From positions 6,084,426-6,148,425 of the forward strand of contig NZ_UGQM01000001.1 of assembly GCF_900454025.1 (NCBI RefSeq): a DNA stretch of 64,000 bases, written 5' to 3'. The notes below the pieces were generated by a model. The model saw only the letters and a program-made list of their open reading frames with translations. It searched no databases and was not told the origin of the DNA. Shown piece after piece: positions 26,270 to 35,123 of this stretch (its first letter is position 1; each line of letters begins with the position of its first letter). Made by a program: the position numbers and the translations under genes. The stretch comes from Mycolicibacterium gilvum. GTDB lineage: Bacteria > Actinomycetota > Actinomycetes > Mycobacteriales > Mycobacteriaceae.

Positions 26270-28342
26270 ATGGCGCTCGTACCGCTCAATCTCCTTGTCA
26301 CCCATGACGGCAAGTCCAAGCGCCAGCACGTCACCTGCGTTCACAAGTGCGGCGACGCGTGCTCGAAACCGGTGCCCAACACCAGCGACAACGCGTACTT
26401 CGGCGACATCGCCAAAGCCGTCTCCCGTCGTTCCGTCCTGCAGGCCGGCGGAATGGCCGTGCTCGCCGTCGGAGCCGGTTCCGCGCTGGCCGCCTGCTCC
26501 AACACCTCCCAGCCCGCGCCGACGACCTCGTCGTCGACCGCTGCCGCGCAGCCGCCGGCGGGCATGAACTTCGCATCCGTCGCACCCAACAGCGAGGATG
26601 TCGTCGTCGCCGCCGACGGCTACGAGCAGGCCGTCGTCATCAGCTGGGGCGACCCGGTCCTGCCCGGCGCACCCCAGTTCGACGTCACCAAGCAGACCGG
26701 CGCCGCGCAGCGCGCACAGTTCGGCTTCAACAACGACTTCGCCGGCCTGCTGCCGGTCGAGGGACAGCCGGGTCGCTTCCTGCTCGTCACCAACTTCGAA
26801 TACGCCACACCGCAATTCATGTTTCCCGGCTACAACCCCGACGCCCCCACCCGCGACCAGTTCGACGTGGAGATCGCCGCGATGGGAATGGGTGTCGTCG
26901 AGGTCGAGCGCACCCCTGAGGGCGGCCTGCGGCCGGTGATGGGCCGGTACAACCGTCGCATCACCGCAGACTCCCCGTTCACGCTGACCGGTCCGGCCGC
27001 CGGAACCCCCTTCGTGAAGACCGCGGCAGACCCCGACGGCCGCACGGTGTTGGGCACGATCGCGAACTGTGCCGGCGGTGTGACCCCCTGGGGCACAGTG
27101 CTTTCCGGCGAAGAGAACTTCCACGCCTACTTCGGCGCACCCGAAGGTTCACCCGCACCGGGTCCGGTCGACGCCGACCGCAACGACAGGTACGGCATCG
27201 CGCTGGAACCCTCGGAGCTCCAGTGGGAGACCTTCGATCCACGCTTCGACCTGGCCGCAAGCCCGAACGAGGTCAACCGGTTCGGCTACGTCGTGGAACT
27301 CAATCCGTGGGACCCGGCCTCGACGCCGGTGAAACACTCCGCGCTGGGCCGGTTCAAGCACGAGGGCGCCAACATCCACGTCACCAGCGACGGGACCGTC
27401 GTGGCCTACACCGGCGACGACGAACGCTTCGACTACATGTACAAGTTCGTCTCCACGCGCAAGATCCAGCCGGGGACCTCCGCCGCGGCCATGGCGAACA
27501 ACATGGCCATCCTCGACGAGGGAACGCTGTACGTCGCCAAGCTGTCGAGCGACATCCCCGCCGCCGAGATCGACGGGTCGGGCGAGCTTCCCGCCACGGG
27601 ATCGTTCTCGGGGACCGGGACATGGCTCCCGCTGCTGCGCTCCGGTCCAGACGGGCAGGCCGAGTCGCTGATCGACGGCATCACCGCCGCGGAGGCCGCC
27701 GTCTTCACCCGGATGGCCGCCGACAAGGCCGGCGCCACCAAGATGGACCGCCCCGAGGATTTCGAAGCCGACCCGAAGACCGGCAAGGTCTACGTCGCAC
27801 TGACCAACAACACCAAACGCGGCACCGACGGCGAGCCCCCGGCGGACGCGTCGAATCCCCGCAACGACAACAAGAGTGGGCAGATCCTGGAGATCACCGA
27901 CGACCACGCGGGCACCTCGTTCACCTGGGACCTGCTGCTGGTCTGCGGCGATCCGGCCGCTGCCGACACCTACTACGGCGGATTCGACAAGACGAAGGTC
28001 AGCCCGATCTCCTGCCCGGACAACCTCGCGTTCGACAGCCACGGCAACCTGTGGATCTCGACCGACGGCAACGCGCTCGACTCCAACGACGGCCTGTTCG
28101 CCGTCGCGCTGGACGGCCCCAACCGCGGTGAGACCAAACAGTTCCTGACCGTCCCCCTCGGCGCGGAAACCTGCGGACCCGTCATCACCGACGACCTCGT
28201 CACCGTGTGCGTGCAGCATCCCGGGGAGAACGACGAGAACAGCATCGACAGCCCGCAGTCGCGGTGGCCCGAGGGTGGCAACGGCACCGCACGGCCGTCG
28301 GTGGTCGCGGTGTGGAAGAGCGGCGGCAACATCGGCGTCTAG
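26270..28342 (+). CDS. PhoX-family (DUF839) Tat-exported lipoprotein phosphatase
   Basis: A 690-residue protein of the PhoX/DUF839 family, calcium- and iron-dependent phosphatases that release phosphate from organic esters outside the cell. The Tat motif SRRSVLQ lies at residues 52-58 after a long Cys-containing n-region (CVHKCGDAC). The hydrophobic stretch ends in a lipobox LAAC (Cys76), so it is probably a Tat lipoprotein. The body carries the family's beta-propeller segments (FKHEGANIH, CPDNLAFDSHGNLWIS). The start is ATG 26270 with GGAAGG upstream. The gene is not at this place in M. tuberculosis. Phosphate regulation is plausible but no box is seen. Confidence 0.88.
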   Translation: MALVPLNLLVTHDGKSKRQHVTCVHKCGDACSKPVPNTSDNAYFGDIAKAVSRRSVLQAGGMAVLAVGAGSALAACSNTSQPAPTTSSSTAAAQPPAGMNFASVAPNSEDVVVAADGYEQAVVISWGDPVLPGAPQFDVTKQTGAAQRAQFGFNNDFAGLLPVEGQPGRFLLVTNFEYATPQFMFPGYNPDAPTRDQFDVEIAAMGMGVVEVERTPEGGLRPVMGRYNRRITADSPFTLTGPAAGTPFVKTAADPDGRTVLGTIANCAGGVTPWGTVLSGEENFHAYFGAPEGSPAPGPVDADRNDRYGIALEPSELQWETFDPRFDLAASPNEVNRFGYVVELNPWDPASTPVKHSALGRFKHEGANIHVTSDGTVVAYTGDDERFDYMYKFVSTRKIQPGTSAAAMANNMAILDEGTLYVAKLSSDIPAAEIDGSGELPATGSFSGTGTWLPLLRSGPDGQAESLIDGITAAEAAVFTRMAADKAGATKMDRPEDFEADPKTGKVYVALTNNTKRGTDGEPPADASNPRNDNKSGQILEITDDHAGTSFTWDLLLVCGDPAAADTYYGGFDKTKVSPISCPDNLAFDSHGNLWISTDGNALDSNDGLFAVALDGPNRGETKQFLTVPLGAETCGPVITDDLVTVCVQHPGENDENSIDSPQSRWPEGGNGTARPSVVAVWKSGGNIGV

Positions 28343-28361
28343 CGCCCCGGTCCCGATCTCT

Positions 28362-28423
28362 GGCGAGCAGACGCATACTCCGGCGCGTCGACGCGTGTCG
28401 CTGCGAGTTTGCGTCTTCTCGCC
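28362..28423. repeat. 14-bp inverted repeat (GGCGAG...CTCGCC type) after the phoX-like gene
   Basis: Arms 28362-28375 (GGCGAGCAGACGCA) and 28410-28423 pair with one mismatch around a 34-nt spacer. It lies 20 bp after the PhoX stop. It may act as a terminator; the same type of GGCGAG-AGACGCA palindrome is, from memory, scattered through mycobacterial genomes. Confidence 0.5.
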
Positions 28424-28440
28424 GGGGGATACGCTCGGGC

Positions 28441-29250
28441 ATGACCTCCGAAACGAGCCGCCCCATCCGCATCGGCGTCCAGCTGCAACCCCAACATTCC
28501 CCGCGCTACGACCTGATGCGCGGCGCGGTGCGCCGCTGCGAGGACATCGGCGTCGACGTCGTCTTCAACTGGGACCACTTCTTCCCGCTCTACGGCGACC
28601 CCGACGGTGCGCACTTCGAATGCTGGACGATGCTCGGGGCGTGGGCGGAGCAGACCTCACGCGTCGAGATCGGCGCGCTGGTCACCTGTAACTCCTACCG
28701 CAACCCCGAGCTGCTCGCCGACATGGCCCGCACCGTCGACCACATCTCCGACGGCCGGCTGATCCTCGGGATCGGATCGGGCTGGAAACAGAAGGATTAC
28801 GACGAGTACGGCTACGAATTCGGCACCGTCGGCAGCCGTCTCGACGACCTCGCGGCGGCCCTGCCGCGCATCGAGAGCAGGCTGTCGAAGCTGAACCCGC
28901 AGCCGGTGCGCGACATCCCGGTGCTCATCGGCGGTGGCGGCGAACGCAAGACGCTGCGCATGGTCGCCCAGCACGCCCACATCTGGCATTCGTTCTCCGA
29001 CACCGAGACCTACCCGCGCAAGTCCGAGATCCTGGCCCGCCACTGCGCCGACGTCGGCCGCGATCCCGACGCGATCGAACGCTCGGCGGAGGCCAAGGGC
29101 CGCACCGAGGACGCGCTGCTCGAGAACGCCGCCGCCCTCACGTCCCTCGGTGTGTCGATGCTGACCGTCGGCGTCAACGGGCCCGACTACGACCTGTCCC
29201 AGGCCGAGACTCTGTGCCGCTGGCGCGACAGCCATACCGCCGCCGGCTGA
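28441..29250 (+). CDS. LLM-class F420-dependent oxidoreductase (Rv0044c-like)
   Basis: A 269-residue luciferase-like TIM-barrel enzyme. Family features include an opening strand (IRIGVQLQPQHSP), NWDHFFPLYG, ALVTCNSYRNPELLADMARTVDHIS and GRLILGIGSGWKQKDY, with a Gly-rich phosphate grip (IPVLIGGGGERKTL). These enzymes usually take hydride from coenzyme F420. Synteny (followed by a GntR gene) matches Rv0044c. The start is ATG 28441, 5 nt after TACGCT, so it is probably leaderless. The substrate is unknown. Confidence 0.9.
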   Translation: MTSETSRPIRIGVQLQPQHSPRYDLMRGAVRRCEDIGVDVVFNWDHFFPLYGDPDGAHFECWTMLGAWAEQTSRVEIGALVTCNSYRNPELLADMARTVDHISDGRLILGIGSGWKQKDYDEYGYEFGTVGSRLDDLAAALPRIESRLSKLNPQPVRDIPVLIGGGGERKTLRMVAQHAHIWHSFSDTETYPRKSEILARHCADVGRDPDAIERSAEAKGRTEDALLENAAALTSLGVSMLTVGVNGPDYDLSQAETLCRWRDSHTAAG

Positions 29251-29301
29251 ACCTGCCGAACGCCTCCCGGCGCCGGTCCACCATGAGAGACTGGCGCCGC
29301 C

Positions 29302-29955
29302 ATGCCCAAGAAGTACGGGGTGAAAGAGAAGGACCTCGTGGTCACTCACGTGGTCAACATGGTGCTGACCGGTCGGCTCCGGTCCGGAGATCGCTTGGAC
29401 CGCAACGAAATTGCGAGTGAGCTCGGGTTGAGCCGGGTGCCTGTCCAGGAGGCCGTGGTCCAGCTCGAGCACGACGGGATCCTGTCGACCCGTTACCACC
29501 GCGGAGCCTTCGTCGAAAGGTTCGACGAGTCGACCGTCCGGGAACACCACGAGCTCTACGGACTGCTCTGCGGGCTCGCGTCCGGACGCGCCGCCACCGC
29601 GTCGGAGCCGACAGTCCTCGCCGACCTTGAGGCGGCGACCGCTCAGATGCGCAGCGGCCGCGACTCCCGGCAGTTCGACAGCCACGCCCGGCGATTCCGA
29701 TCGACCATCAACGGCGAATACGCCGGACCGCGTCTGCAGGCCGCCATCGGCGCGTCGCAGACACTCATCCCGCACACCTTCTGGCAGTCCTACCTGCAGC
29801 ACCGCGACCAGCTCCTGCCCTTCTACGAGTCCGAGCTGACCGCGATCCGCGACCGGGACCCCGACGCCGCCCGGGCCGCCTGCGCGCAGCGATCCGACGT
29901 GATGGCGTGCGCCCTGCTGACCGAACTGGTGCGTCGCGGCGTGCTGCGCAGGTAG
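29302..29955 (+). CDS. GntR-family transcriptional regulator (Rv0043c-like)
   Basis: A 217-residue regulator with an N-terminal winged helix (about 10-75: [22 protein letters not shown]) and an FCD-type helical ligand domain (about 80-210). It follows the LLM oxidoreductase by 51 bp, as in M. tuberculosis. Directly downstream is an ABC transporter not found at this position there, so the regulator may also control it. The start is ATG 29302; the effector is unknown. Confidence 0.9.
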   Translation: MPKKYGVKEKDLVVTHVVNMVLTGRLRSGDRLDRNEIASELGLSRVPVQEAVVQLEHDGILSTRYHRGAFVERFDESTVREHHELYGLLCGLASGRAATASEPTVLADLEAATAQMRSGRDSRQFDSHARRFRSTINGEYAGPRLQAAIGASQTLIPHTFWQSYLQHRDQLLPFYESELTAIRDRDPDAARAACAQRSDVMACALLTELVRRGVLRR

Positions 29956-29964
29956 CCCGCGCGC

Positions 29965-29970
29965 TACGTT
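29965..29970 (+). promoter_or_regulatory. -10 box of the amino-acid-type ABC transporter operon
   Basis: TACGTT ends 7 nt before ATG 29978, in the 22-bp gap after the GntR gene, suggesting a leaderless transcript separate from the GntR gene. Confidence 0.45.
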
Positions 29971-29977
29971 GCTTCGA

Positions 29978-31774
29978 ATGAGCTGCACGCGGGTACTGCG
30001 CCCCACCGTGAAGACCTTTGCACTTGCGCTGATCATCGGGATGGTCACGGCGATGGGCCTGGCCGCGCCGGCCGGCGCCCAGACCGACCAGTGCTCGCCG
30101 CCGGGCGAGCAGAGCGCCAGCGCCCTACCGACGAACCTGGCGGCCGCCGCCACCGGCCCCGCGGCCGACAAGTACACCACCGCGACGGTCACGCCACTGG
30201 ACGCCGTCGACGTCGACGCGTTGGGTCTCAGCGAACCGGGAACACTGACCGTCGGCACCCTGTCAGACGCGCCGCCGAGCATCTGCATCGACTCCTCCGG
30301 ACAGTTCACCGGATTCGACAACGAGCTGCTGCGCGCGGTCGCCGACCGGCTCGGCCTGCGCATCAACTTCGTCGGCACCGAGTTCTCCGGACTGCTGGCC
30401 CAGGTTGCGTCGCGCCGCTTCGACGTGGGCTCCTCGTCGATCACCACCACCGACGCCCGCCGTCAGACCGTCGGGTTCACCAACGGCTACGACTTCGGCT
30501 ACTTCTCCCTCGTCGTCCCCAAGGGCTCACCGATCACCGGCTTCGACGAGCTCGTCGCCGGTCAGCGCATCGGCGTCGTCCAGGGCACGGTGCAGGAGGC
30601 CTATGTCATCGACACCTTGAAGCTGCAGCCGGTGAAGTTCCCCGACTACAACACCGTCTACGCGAGCCTGAAGACCGGGCAGATCGACGCATGGGTGTCG
30701 CCGTCGCAGCAGGCGCAGGGCACCGTCCAGCCGGCCGACCCGGTCGAGATCATCGAGAACACCTTCAGCCTCGACAACTTCATCGCCTGGGCGGTCGCCA
30801 GTGACAACCAGCCGCTGATCGACGCGCTCAACTCCGGGCTGGACGCCGTCATCGCCGACGGCACCTGGTCTCGCCTCTACTCCGACTGGGTGCCGCGCGC
30901 CCTGCCGCCGGGATGGAAGCCCGGGTCCAAGGCCGCGCCGACACCGGTGCTTCCCGACTTCACCGCGATCGCCGCGCAGAACCAGGACACCGGTGCTCCC
31001 GTCGCACCCACCCAGCCCAAATCGACGCTCTCCCAGCTCGCGGCGTCGTTTCTGGACTGGGATCTCTACAAGCAGGCGATCCCCGACCTGTTCAAGACCG
31101 GACTGCCCAACACCCTGATCCTGACGATCTGCGCCAGCATCATCGGACTGATCCTCGGCATGGCGCTGGCCATCGCCGGCATCTCGAAGTCACGGTGGCT
31201 GCGCTGGCCCGCCCGCGTCTACACCGACATCTTCCGCGGCCTGCCCGAAGTCGTGATCATCCTGCTGATCGGCCTCGGAGTCGGGCCCGTCGTCGGGCAC
31301 CTCACCAACAACAATCCGTTCCCGCTGGGCATCGCCGCGCTCGGACTGATGGCGGCCGCCTACGTCGGCGAGATCTTCCGCTCCGGCATCCAGAGCGTCG
31401 ACCCCGGACAGCTCGAAGCATCCCGCGCACTCGGCTTCAGCTATTCGACGTCGATGCGGCTGGTGGTCGTCCCGCAGGGCGTGAGACGGGTGCTGCCGGC
31501 GCTGATGAACCAGTTCATCTCGCTGCTGAAGGCCTCGTCGCTGGTGTACTTCCTCGGGCTGATCGCCAACCAACGCGAGCTGTTCCAGGTCGGCCGGGAT
31601 CTCAACGCCCAGACCGGAAACCTGTCACCGCTGGTGGCGGCCGGCCTGTTCTACCTGGCCCTGACCATCCCGCTGACGCACCTGGTGAACTACATCGACG
31701 TGCGGCTGCGCCGGGGCCGCCGACCCGACGAGAAGGACCCGCTGGTGCTCGCGACCTCGCAGGAGATGAACTGA
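29978..31774 (+). CDS. Polar amino-acid-type ABC transporter, substrate-binding/permease fusion
   Basis: A 598-residue fusion. A signal/TM region (about 12-37) is followed by a family 3 solute-binding domain (about 65-300: CIDSSGQFTGFDNELLRAVA, then DVGSSSITTT). A permease domain (about 355-585) has the EAA motif region GEIFRSGIQSVDPGQLEASRALGF. Such fusions, like GlnPH, put the binding domain outside, tethered to the channel. Ligands are usually glutamine, glutamate or other polar amino acids. The start is ATG 29978 after a TACGTT box. It overlaps the ATPase gene by one base (TGATG). Confidence 0.9.
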   Translation: MSCTRVLRPTVKTFALALIIGMVTAMGLAAPAGAQTDQCSPPGEQSASALPTNLAAAATGPAADKYTTATVTPLDAVDVDALGLSEPGTLTVGTLSDAPPSICIDSSGQFTGFDNELLRAVADRLGLRINFVGTEFSGLLAQVASRRFDVGSSSITTTDARRQTVGFTNGYDFGYFSLVVPKGSPITGFDELVAGQRIGVVQGTVQEAYVIDTLKLQPVKFPDYNTVYASLKTGQIDAWVSPSQQAQGTVQPADPVEIIENTFSLDNFIAWAVASDNQPLIDALNSGLDAVIADGTWSRLYSDWVPRALPPGWKPGSKAAPTPVLPDFTAIAAQNQDTGAPVAPTQPKSTLSQLAASFLDWDLYKQAIPDLFKTGLPNTLILTICASIIGLILGMALAIAGISKSRWLRWPARVYTDIFRGLPEVVIILLIGLGVGPVVGHLTNNNPFPLGIAALGLMAAAYVGEIFRSGIQSVDPGQLEASRALGFSYSTSMRLVVVPQGVRRVLPALMNQFISLLKASSLVYFLGLIANQRELFQVGRDLNAQTGNLSPLVAAGLFYLALTIPLTHLVNYIDVRLRRGRRPDEKDPLVLATSQEMN

Positions 31775-32505
31775 TGACGAGCGCAGTCTCCTTGGCCGCC
31801 ACCGACATTCACCTGTCCTTCGGCACCACTGCGGTGCTGCGCGGTGTCGACCTCGACGTGGCCGCCGGCTCCAGCACCGCGGTGATCGGACCGTCCGGCT
31901 CGGGCAAGTCGACCCTGCTGCGCACGCTGAATCGGCTCTACGAGCCCGACCGGGGCGACATCCTGCTCGACGGCCGATCGGTGCTGCGCGACGACCCGAA
32001 CGCATTGCGCCAGCGCATCGGCATGGTCTTCCAGCAGTTCCAGCTCTTCCCGCACAAGTCCGTCCTCGACAACGTCACCCTCGGTCCGCGCAAGCTCAAG
32101 AAGATGTCCGCCGACGCGGCCCGCGAACTCGGGATGGCGCAGCTCGACCGCGTCGGCCTGCGGAACAAGGCCGACGTGCGCCCGTCCACGCTGTCGGGCG
32201 GTCAGCAGCAGCGCGTCGCGATCGCGCGGGCGCTGGCGATGTCACCGCAGGTGATGTTCTTCGACGAGGCCACCTCCGCGCTGGACCCCGAGCTCGTCAA
32301 GGGGGTGCTGGCGCTGATCGCGGAGCTGGCCTCCGACGGCATGACGATGGTCGTGGTCACCCACGAGATGGGGTTCGCGCGCTCCACCGCCGACCAGCTG
32401 GTCTTCATGGACCACGGACAGGTGGTCGAGACGGGACCGCCGGAGCAGTTGTTCGAGGCCGCCGAAACCGACCGTCTGCGCCGGTTCCTGTCCCAGGTGC
32501 TCTGA
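31774..32505 (+). CDS. ABC transporter ATP-binding protein, polar amino-acid type
   Basis: A 243-residue ATPase that drives the preceding permease. Walker A is GPSGSGKST (38-46), the Q-loop is FQQFQLFPHKSV, the signature LSGGQQQR, and Walker B MFFDEATSAL, with the switch His in VVTHEMGFA. This resembles GlnQ/HisP proteins. The start is ATG 31774, overlapping the permease stop, so the two proteins are made together. No other subunit is needed because binding protein and permease are fused. Confidence 0.94.
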   Translation: MTSAVSLAATDIHLSFGTTAVLRGVDLDVAAGSSTAVIGPSGSGKSTLLRTLNRLYEPDRGDILLDGRSVLRDDPNALRQRIGMVFQQFQLFPHKSVLDNVTLGPRKLKKMSADAARELGMAQLDRVGLRNKADVRPSTLSGGQQQRVAIARALAMSPQVMFFDEATSALDPELVKGVLALIAELASDGMTMVVVTHEMGFARSTADQLVFMDHGQVVETGPPEQLFEAAETDRLRRFLSQVL

Positions 32506-32513
32506 CCGTGCAC

Positions 32514-32528
32514 AAACCTCGGAGGTTT
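32514..32528. promoter_or_regulatory. Perfect 15-bp palindrome upstream of the MarR gene
   Basis: AAACCTC-G-GAGGTTT is a perfect dyad with a one-base centre, too tight for an RNA hairpin loop but typical of a dimeric repressor site. It lies 52 bp ahead of the MarR start, upstream of a TAGACT -10 box (32565-32570). Confidence 0.5.
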
Positions 32529-32579
32529 CGCGCAGACCACGCTGTCTTCGCAGGTGCGACAGGTTAGACTGCCTGAATT

Positions 32580-33020
32580 ATGGTGACCACCGACGCCCAG
32601 GTCAGCGAGCTCGCAGGCGAGCTGCAGCGTGTGCTGTCCAAGCTGATGTCGGTCATGCGCCACACCGGGCGGACGCCGACATCCGGGGATCTGACCCTGG
32701 CCCAGCTGTCGATTCTGCTCACCCTGATCGACCAGGGCCCGATGCGGATGACCGAGTTGGCGGCGCATGAGAAGGTGCGCACGCCCACCACCACGGTCGC
32801 CATCCGCCGGTTGGAGAAGCTCGGACTCGTCAAACGTGACCGCGACCCGTCCGACCTGCGCGCGGTCCTCGTCGACATCACCCCCGAGGGTCTGGCTCAG
32901 CACCAGGAGGCCCTTGCGATCCGGCAGGCGCACCTGGCCTCGCTGCTGGGCAAGCTCAGCTGCGACGAACTCGACGCGTTGACCAAGGCGCTCGCGCCGC
33001 TGGAGCGCATCGCCGAATAG
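32580..33020 (+). CDS. MarR-family transcriptional regulator (Rv0042c-like)
   Basis: A 146-residue MarR regulator with a winged helix (about 55-105: MRMTELAAHEKVRTPTTTVAI, then KRDRDPSDLRAV) and N- and C-terminal dimerisation helices. Synteny beside leuS matches Rv0042c. The start is ATG 32580, with GTG 32583 as alternative; a TAGACT box lies 9 nt upstream. A perfect palindrome upstream is a good candidate for its own operator. It is convergent with the ggh gene (9-bp gap). The inducer is not known. Confidence 0.92.
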   Translation: MVTTDAQVSELAGELQRVLSKLMSVMRHTGRTPTSGDLTLAQLSILLTLIDQGPMRMTELAAHEKVRTPTTTVAIRRLEKLGLVKRDRDPSDLRAVLVDITPEGLAQHQEALAIRQAHLASLLGKLSCDELDALTKALAPLERIAE

Positions 33021-33029
33021 CGGACGGCT

Positions 33030-34370
33030 TCAGCCCAGCCAGTCCAAGACCGCGGCCGCGGTCCAGGACTGCTGCATGCTGCCCAGGGGTTCGCCGGTGA
33101 ACGGCTCGTAGTACTCGGCGAACGAACCGTCGCTGGCCTGCCGGAGCCCCTCGCGGCGCAGTGTCGCCGAACGCTCCGCCCACCCGCGGCGGGCGAAACA
33201 CCATGCGAACAGCCACGTCATCACCGGCCACACCGGGCCGCGCCAGTACTCGCGCGGACGGAAGTCCCGCGAGACCGGCGACGTCGACGGGATCAGCGCG
33301 TAGGCCAGGTCCGGGTGCCCGCAGAAGCGGGGTCCCTCGAGCAGGCGCAGCAGCGCCCGTTCCCGCTCGTGCGGCAGCCCTCCGCACAGCAGCGGCGCGA
33401 ACTGCGCGACCGTCTCGGTGACAATCCACTTCTCCGCACGGACGTCGTAATCCTTTGCCGCACCGCTTCTCTCGTCGGTGGTGGCGATGACGCCGGTGCG
33501 GAACCGCTCCGCCCACGCGTAGAGATCCCTGACGTCGGCGCGCGGGCGCTTGTGGTCCTCCCCGATCTCGGCGAGCACCTGGCAGGCGACCGAGAAGATC
33601 GCCGAGACGAACACGTCCTCGACGGCGAAACTGACTGTCTTGGAGAGTAACCCGTCGTCGTAGCGGGCAGTCTTCATCTCCTCCAGCAGCCACAGGTAGC
33701 GGTCGTATTCCAGATCGGACGGACGCTGCGTCGCGTCGGTGTTGATCTTGTTGTCCTCGCGCTGGTACTCCGGCACCTCGCCGGGAATGACGTTGGCGTA
33801 GGCGCTGTCCCAGCGCGGCGAGTTGTCCATGCCGGACTCCCAGCCGTGGTACATCGTGATGCGGCCGTGCCCGTCGGGGTCGCGGCTCTCGGCGAGCCAG
33901 CGGTGCCATCGCACCATGTCGCTCCAGCGCCGGTCCAGGAACGCCTCCGCCACCGCCCGCGTCGAACGGCCGCGGGTGCGCGCGCGATCCAGGATGCGCT
34001 GCACCGCGATCGCATGCACGGGAGGCTGGGTGATCCCCGAGGTGTGCCTGCCGCGCGGCGCATCCGGGGACAGCGCCGAACACGCCCACCGGGCAGGACC
34101 CGGGAAGTACCCGTCCACCCCGTTGGCGAACACGATGTGCGGGATCATCCCGTTGCGCCACTGCGCGGACAGCAGCGTGTCGAGTTCGACGACGGCGCGC
34201 TCCACCGACAGCGGCGCGAGGCCGATCGCGACGAACGCCGCGTCCCAGCTCCACATATGCGGATAGAGCAGCGGCGCGGCCGTCGTCATCGTTCCGAGGT
34301 CGTTACCCCGCAGAAGGTAGGCAGCACGAGCCGCCAATTGGGTGGGGGCGAAGCTCGGATCGTGCGGCAT
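33030..34370 (-). CDS. ggh: Glucosylglycerate hydrolase (GH63)
   Basis: Splits the compatible solute glucosylglycerate into glucose and glycerate; in rapid-growing mycobacteria this occurs on recovery from nitrogen starvation. The protein has 446 residues and is very close to the M. hassiacum enzyme by recall. Asp182 (GWESGMDNSPRWDS) and Glu419 (SFAEYYEP) fall exactly at the catalytic positions reported for that enzyme. The chain ends SWTAAAVLDWLG. ATG 34370 (MPHDPSF) is preferred over the longer frame because GGGGGAA precedes it. It is divergent from an SDR gene, 56 bp away. Confidence 0.93.
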   Translation of the reverse strand: MPHDPSFAPTQLAARAAYLLRGNDLGTMTTAAPLLYPHMWSWDAAFVAIGLAPLSVERAVVELDTLLSAQWRNGMIPHIVFANGVDGYFPGPARWACSALSPDAPRGRHTSGITQPPVHAIAVQRILDRARTRGRSTRAVAEAFLDRRWSDMVRWHRWLAESRDPDGHGRITMYHGWESGMDNSPRWDSAYANVIPGEVPEYQREDNKINTDATQRPSDLEYDRYLWLLEEMKTARYDDGLLSKTVSFAVEDVFVSAIFSVACQVLAEIGEDHKRPRADVRDLYAWAERFRTGVIATTDERSGAAKDYDVRAEKWIVTETVAQFAPLLCGGLPHERERALLRLLEGPRFCGHPDLAYALIPSTSPVSRDFRPREYWRGPVWPVMTWLFAWCFARRGWAERSATLRREGLRQASDGSFAEYYEPFTGEPLGSMQQSWTAAAVLDWLG

Positions 34371-34413
34371 TGTTCCCCCATGATGCGACGACTCGGGTCG
34401 ATCTGCAGATCGG

Positions 34414-34419
34414 TAGGGT
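34414..34419 (+). promoter_or_regulatory. -10 box of the SDR gene
   Basis: TAGGGT is followed by 7 nt and GTG 34427, fitting a leaderless start and deciding the start codon of the SDR gene. Confidence 0.5.
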
Positions 34420-34426
34420 CTCAAGT

Positions 34427-35104
34427 GTGCCGACCGCGATGATCACCGGGGCCTCCGGCGGCCTCGGCAGCGCCCTTGCCGACGCGTTGGCGCCGACCCA
34501 CACCCTGTTCCTGGCGGGGCGGCCGTCGCCGCGACTCGACGCGGTGGCCGAGCGTCTGGGCGCGACCACCTGGCCCGTCGACCTCGCCGATCCCGACGCG
34601 ATGGCCGCCGTGGTCGAACCGATCGTCGAGCTCGATGTGCTGATCCACAACGCCGGCGTCGCCTATCCCGGCCGCGTCGCCGAATCCCACGTCGACGAAT
34701 GGCGCTCGACGATGGCCGTCAACGTCGTCGGCGCCGTCGCGCTGACGCTCGAGCTGCTGCCGGCGTTGCGCGCCGCCCGCGGCCACGTCGTGTTCATCAA
34801 CTCGGGCGCCGGTATCAACGCCTCCCCCGGGCTCGCGTCCTACACGGCGAGCAAGTTCGCGCTGCGCGGCTTCGCGGACTCGCTCCGGGCCGACGAGCCC
34901 ACGCTGCGGGTCACCTCGGTGCACCCGGGACGCATCGCGACCGCGATGCAGGAGGACCTCGTCGCCTACGAGGGGCGTCCCTATGAGCCGGATCGGTTCC
35001 TGAGTCCGCAGACCGTGGCCCGGTTGACCGTCGACGCGATCAACGCGCCTGCCGACGCGCACGTCCACGAGGTGATCATCCGGCCGAACCCCGCGCCGCG
35101 GTGA
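34427..35104 (+). CDS. Short-chain dehydrogenase/reductase
   Basis: A 225-residue classical SDR with an NAD(P) motif TGASGGLG (6-13), NAG in HNAGVAYPG and the catalytic Ser...Tyr-x3-Lys (INSGAGINAS, then SYTASK). The start is GTG 34427, 7 nt after TAGGGT. The frame extends to 34370 but would enter the divergent ggh gene. It converges on leuS, which ends 20 bp away. The substrate cannot be told from sequence. Its neighbour ggh releases glucose and glycerate, but no direct link is shown. Confidence 0.9.
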   Translation: MPTAMITGASGGLGSALADALAPTHTLFLAGRPSPRLDAVAERLGATTWPVDLADPDAMAAVVEPIVELDVLIHNAGVAYPGRVAESHVDEWRSTMAVNVVGAVALTLELLPALRAARGHVVFINSGAGINASPGLASYTASKFALRGFADSLRADEPTLRVTSVHPGRIATAMQEDLVAYEGRPYEPDRFLSPQTVARLTVDAINAPADAHVHEVIIRPNPAPR

Positions 35105-35123
35105 TTTCGCAGGGCCGGCAGGG

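Noticed and set aside
28657..30450. 597-codon minus-strand frame opposite the LLM and GntR genes
   Set aside because: It spans three real plus-strand genes with recognised domains and has no motif of its own.
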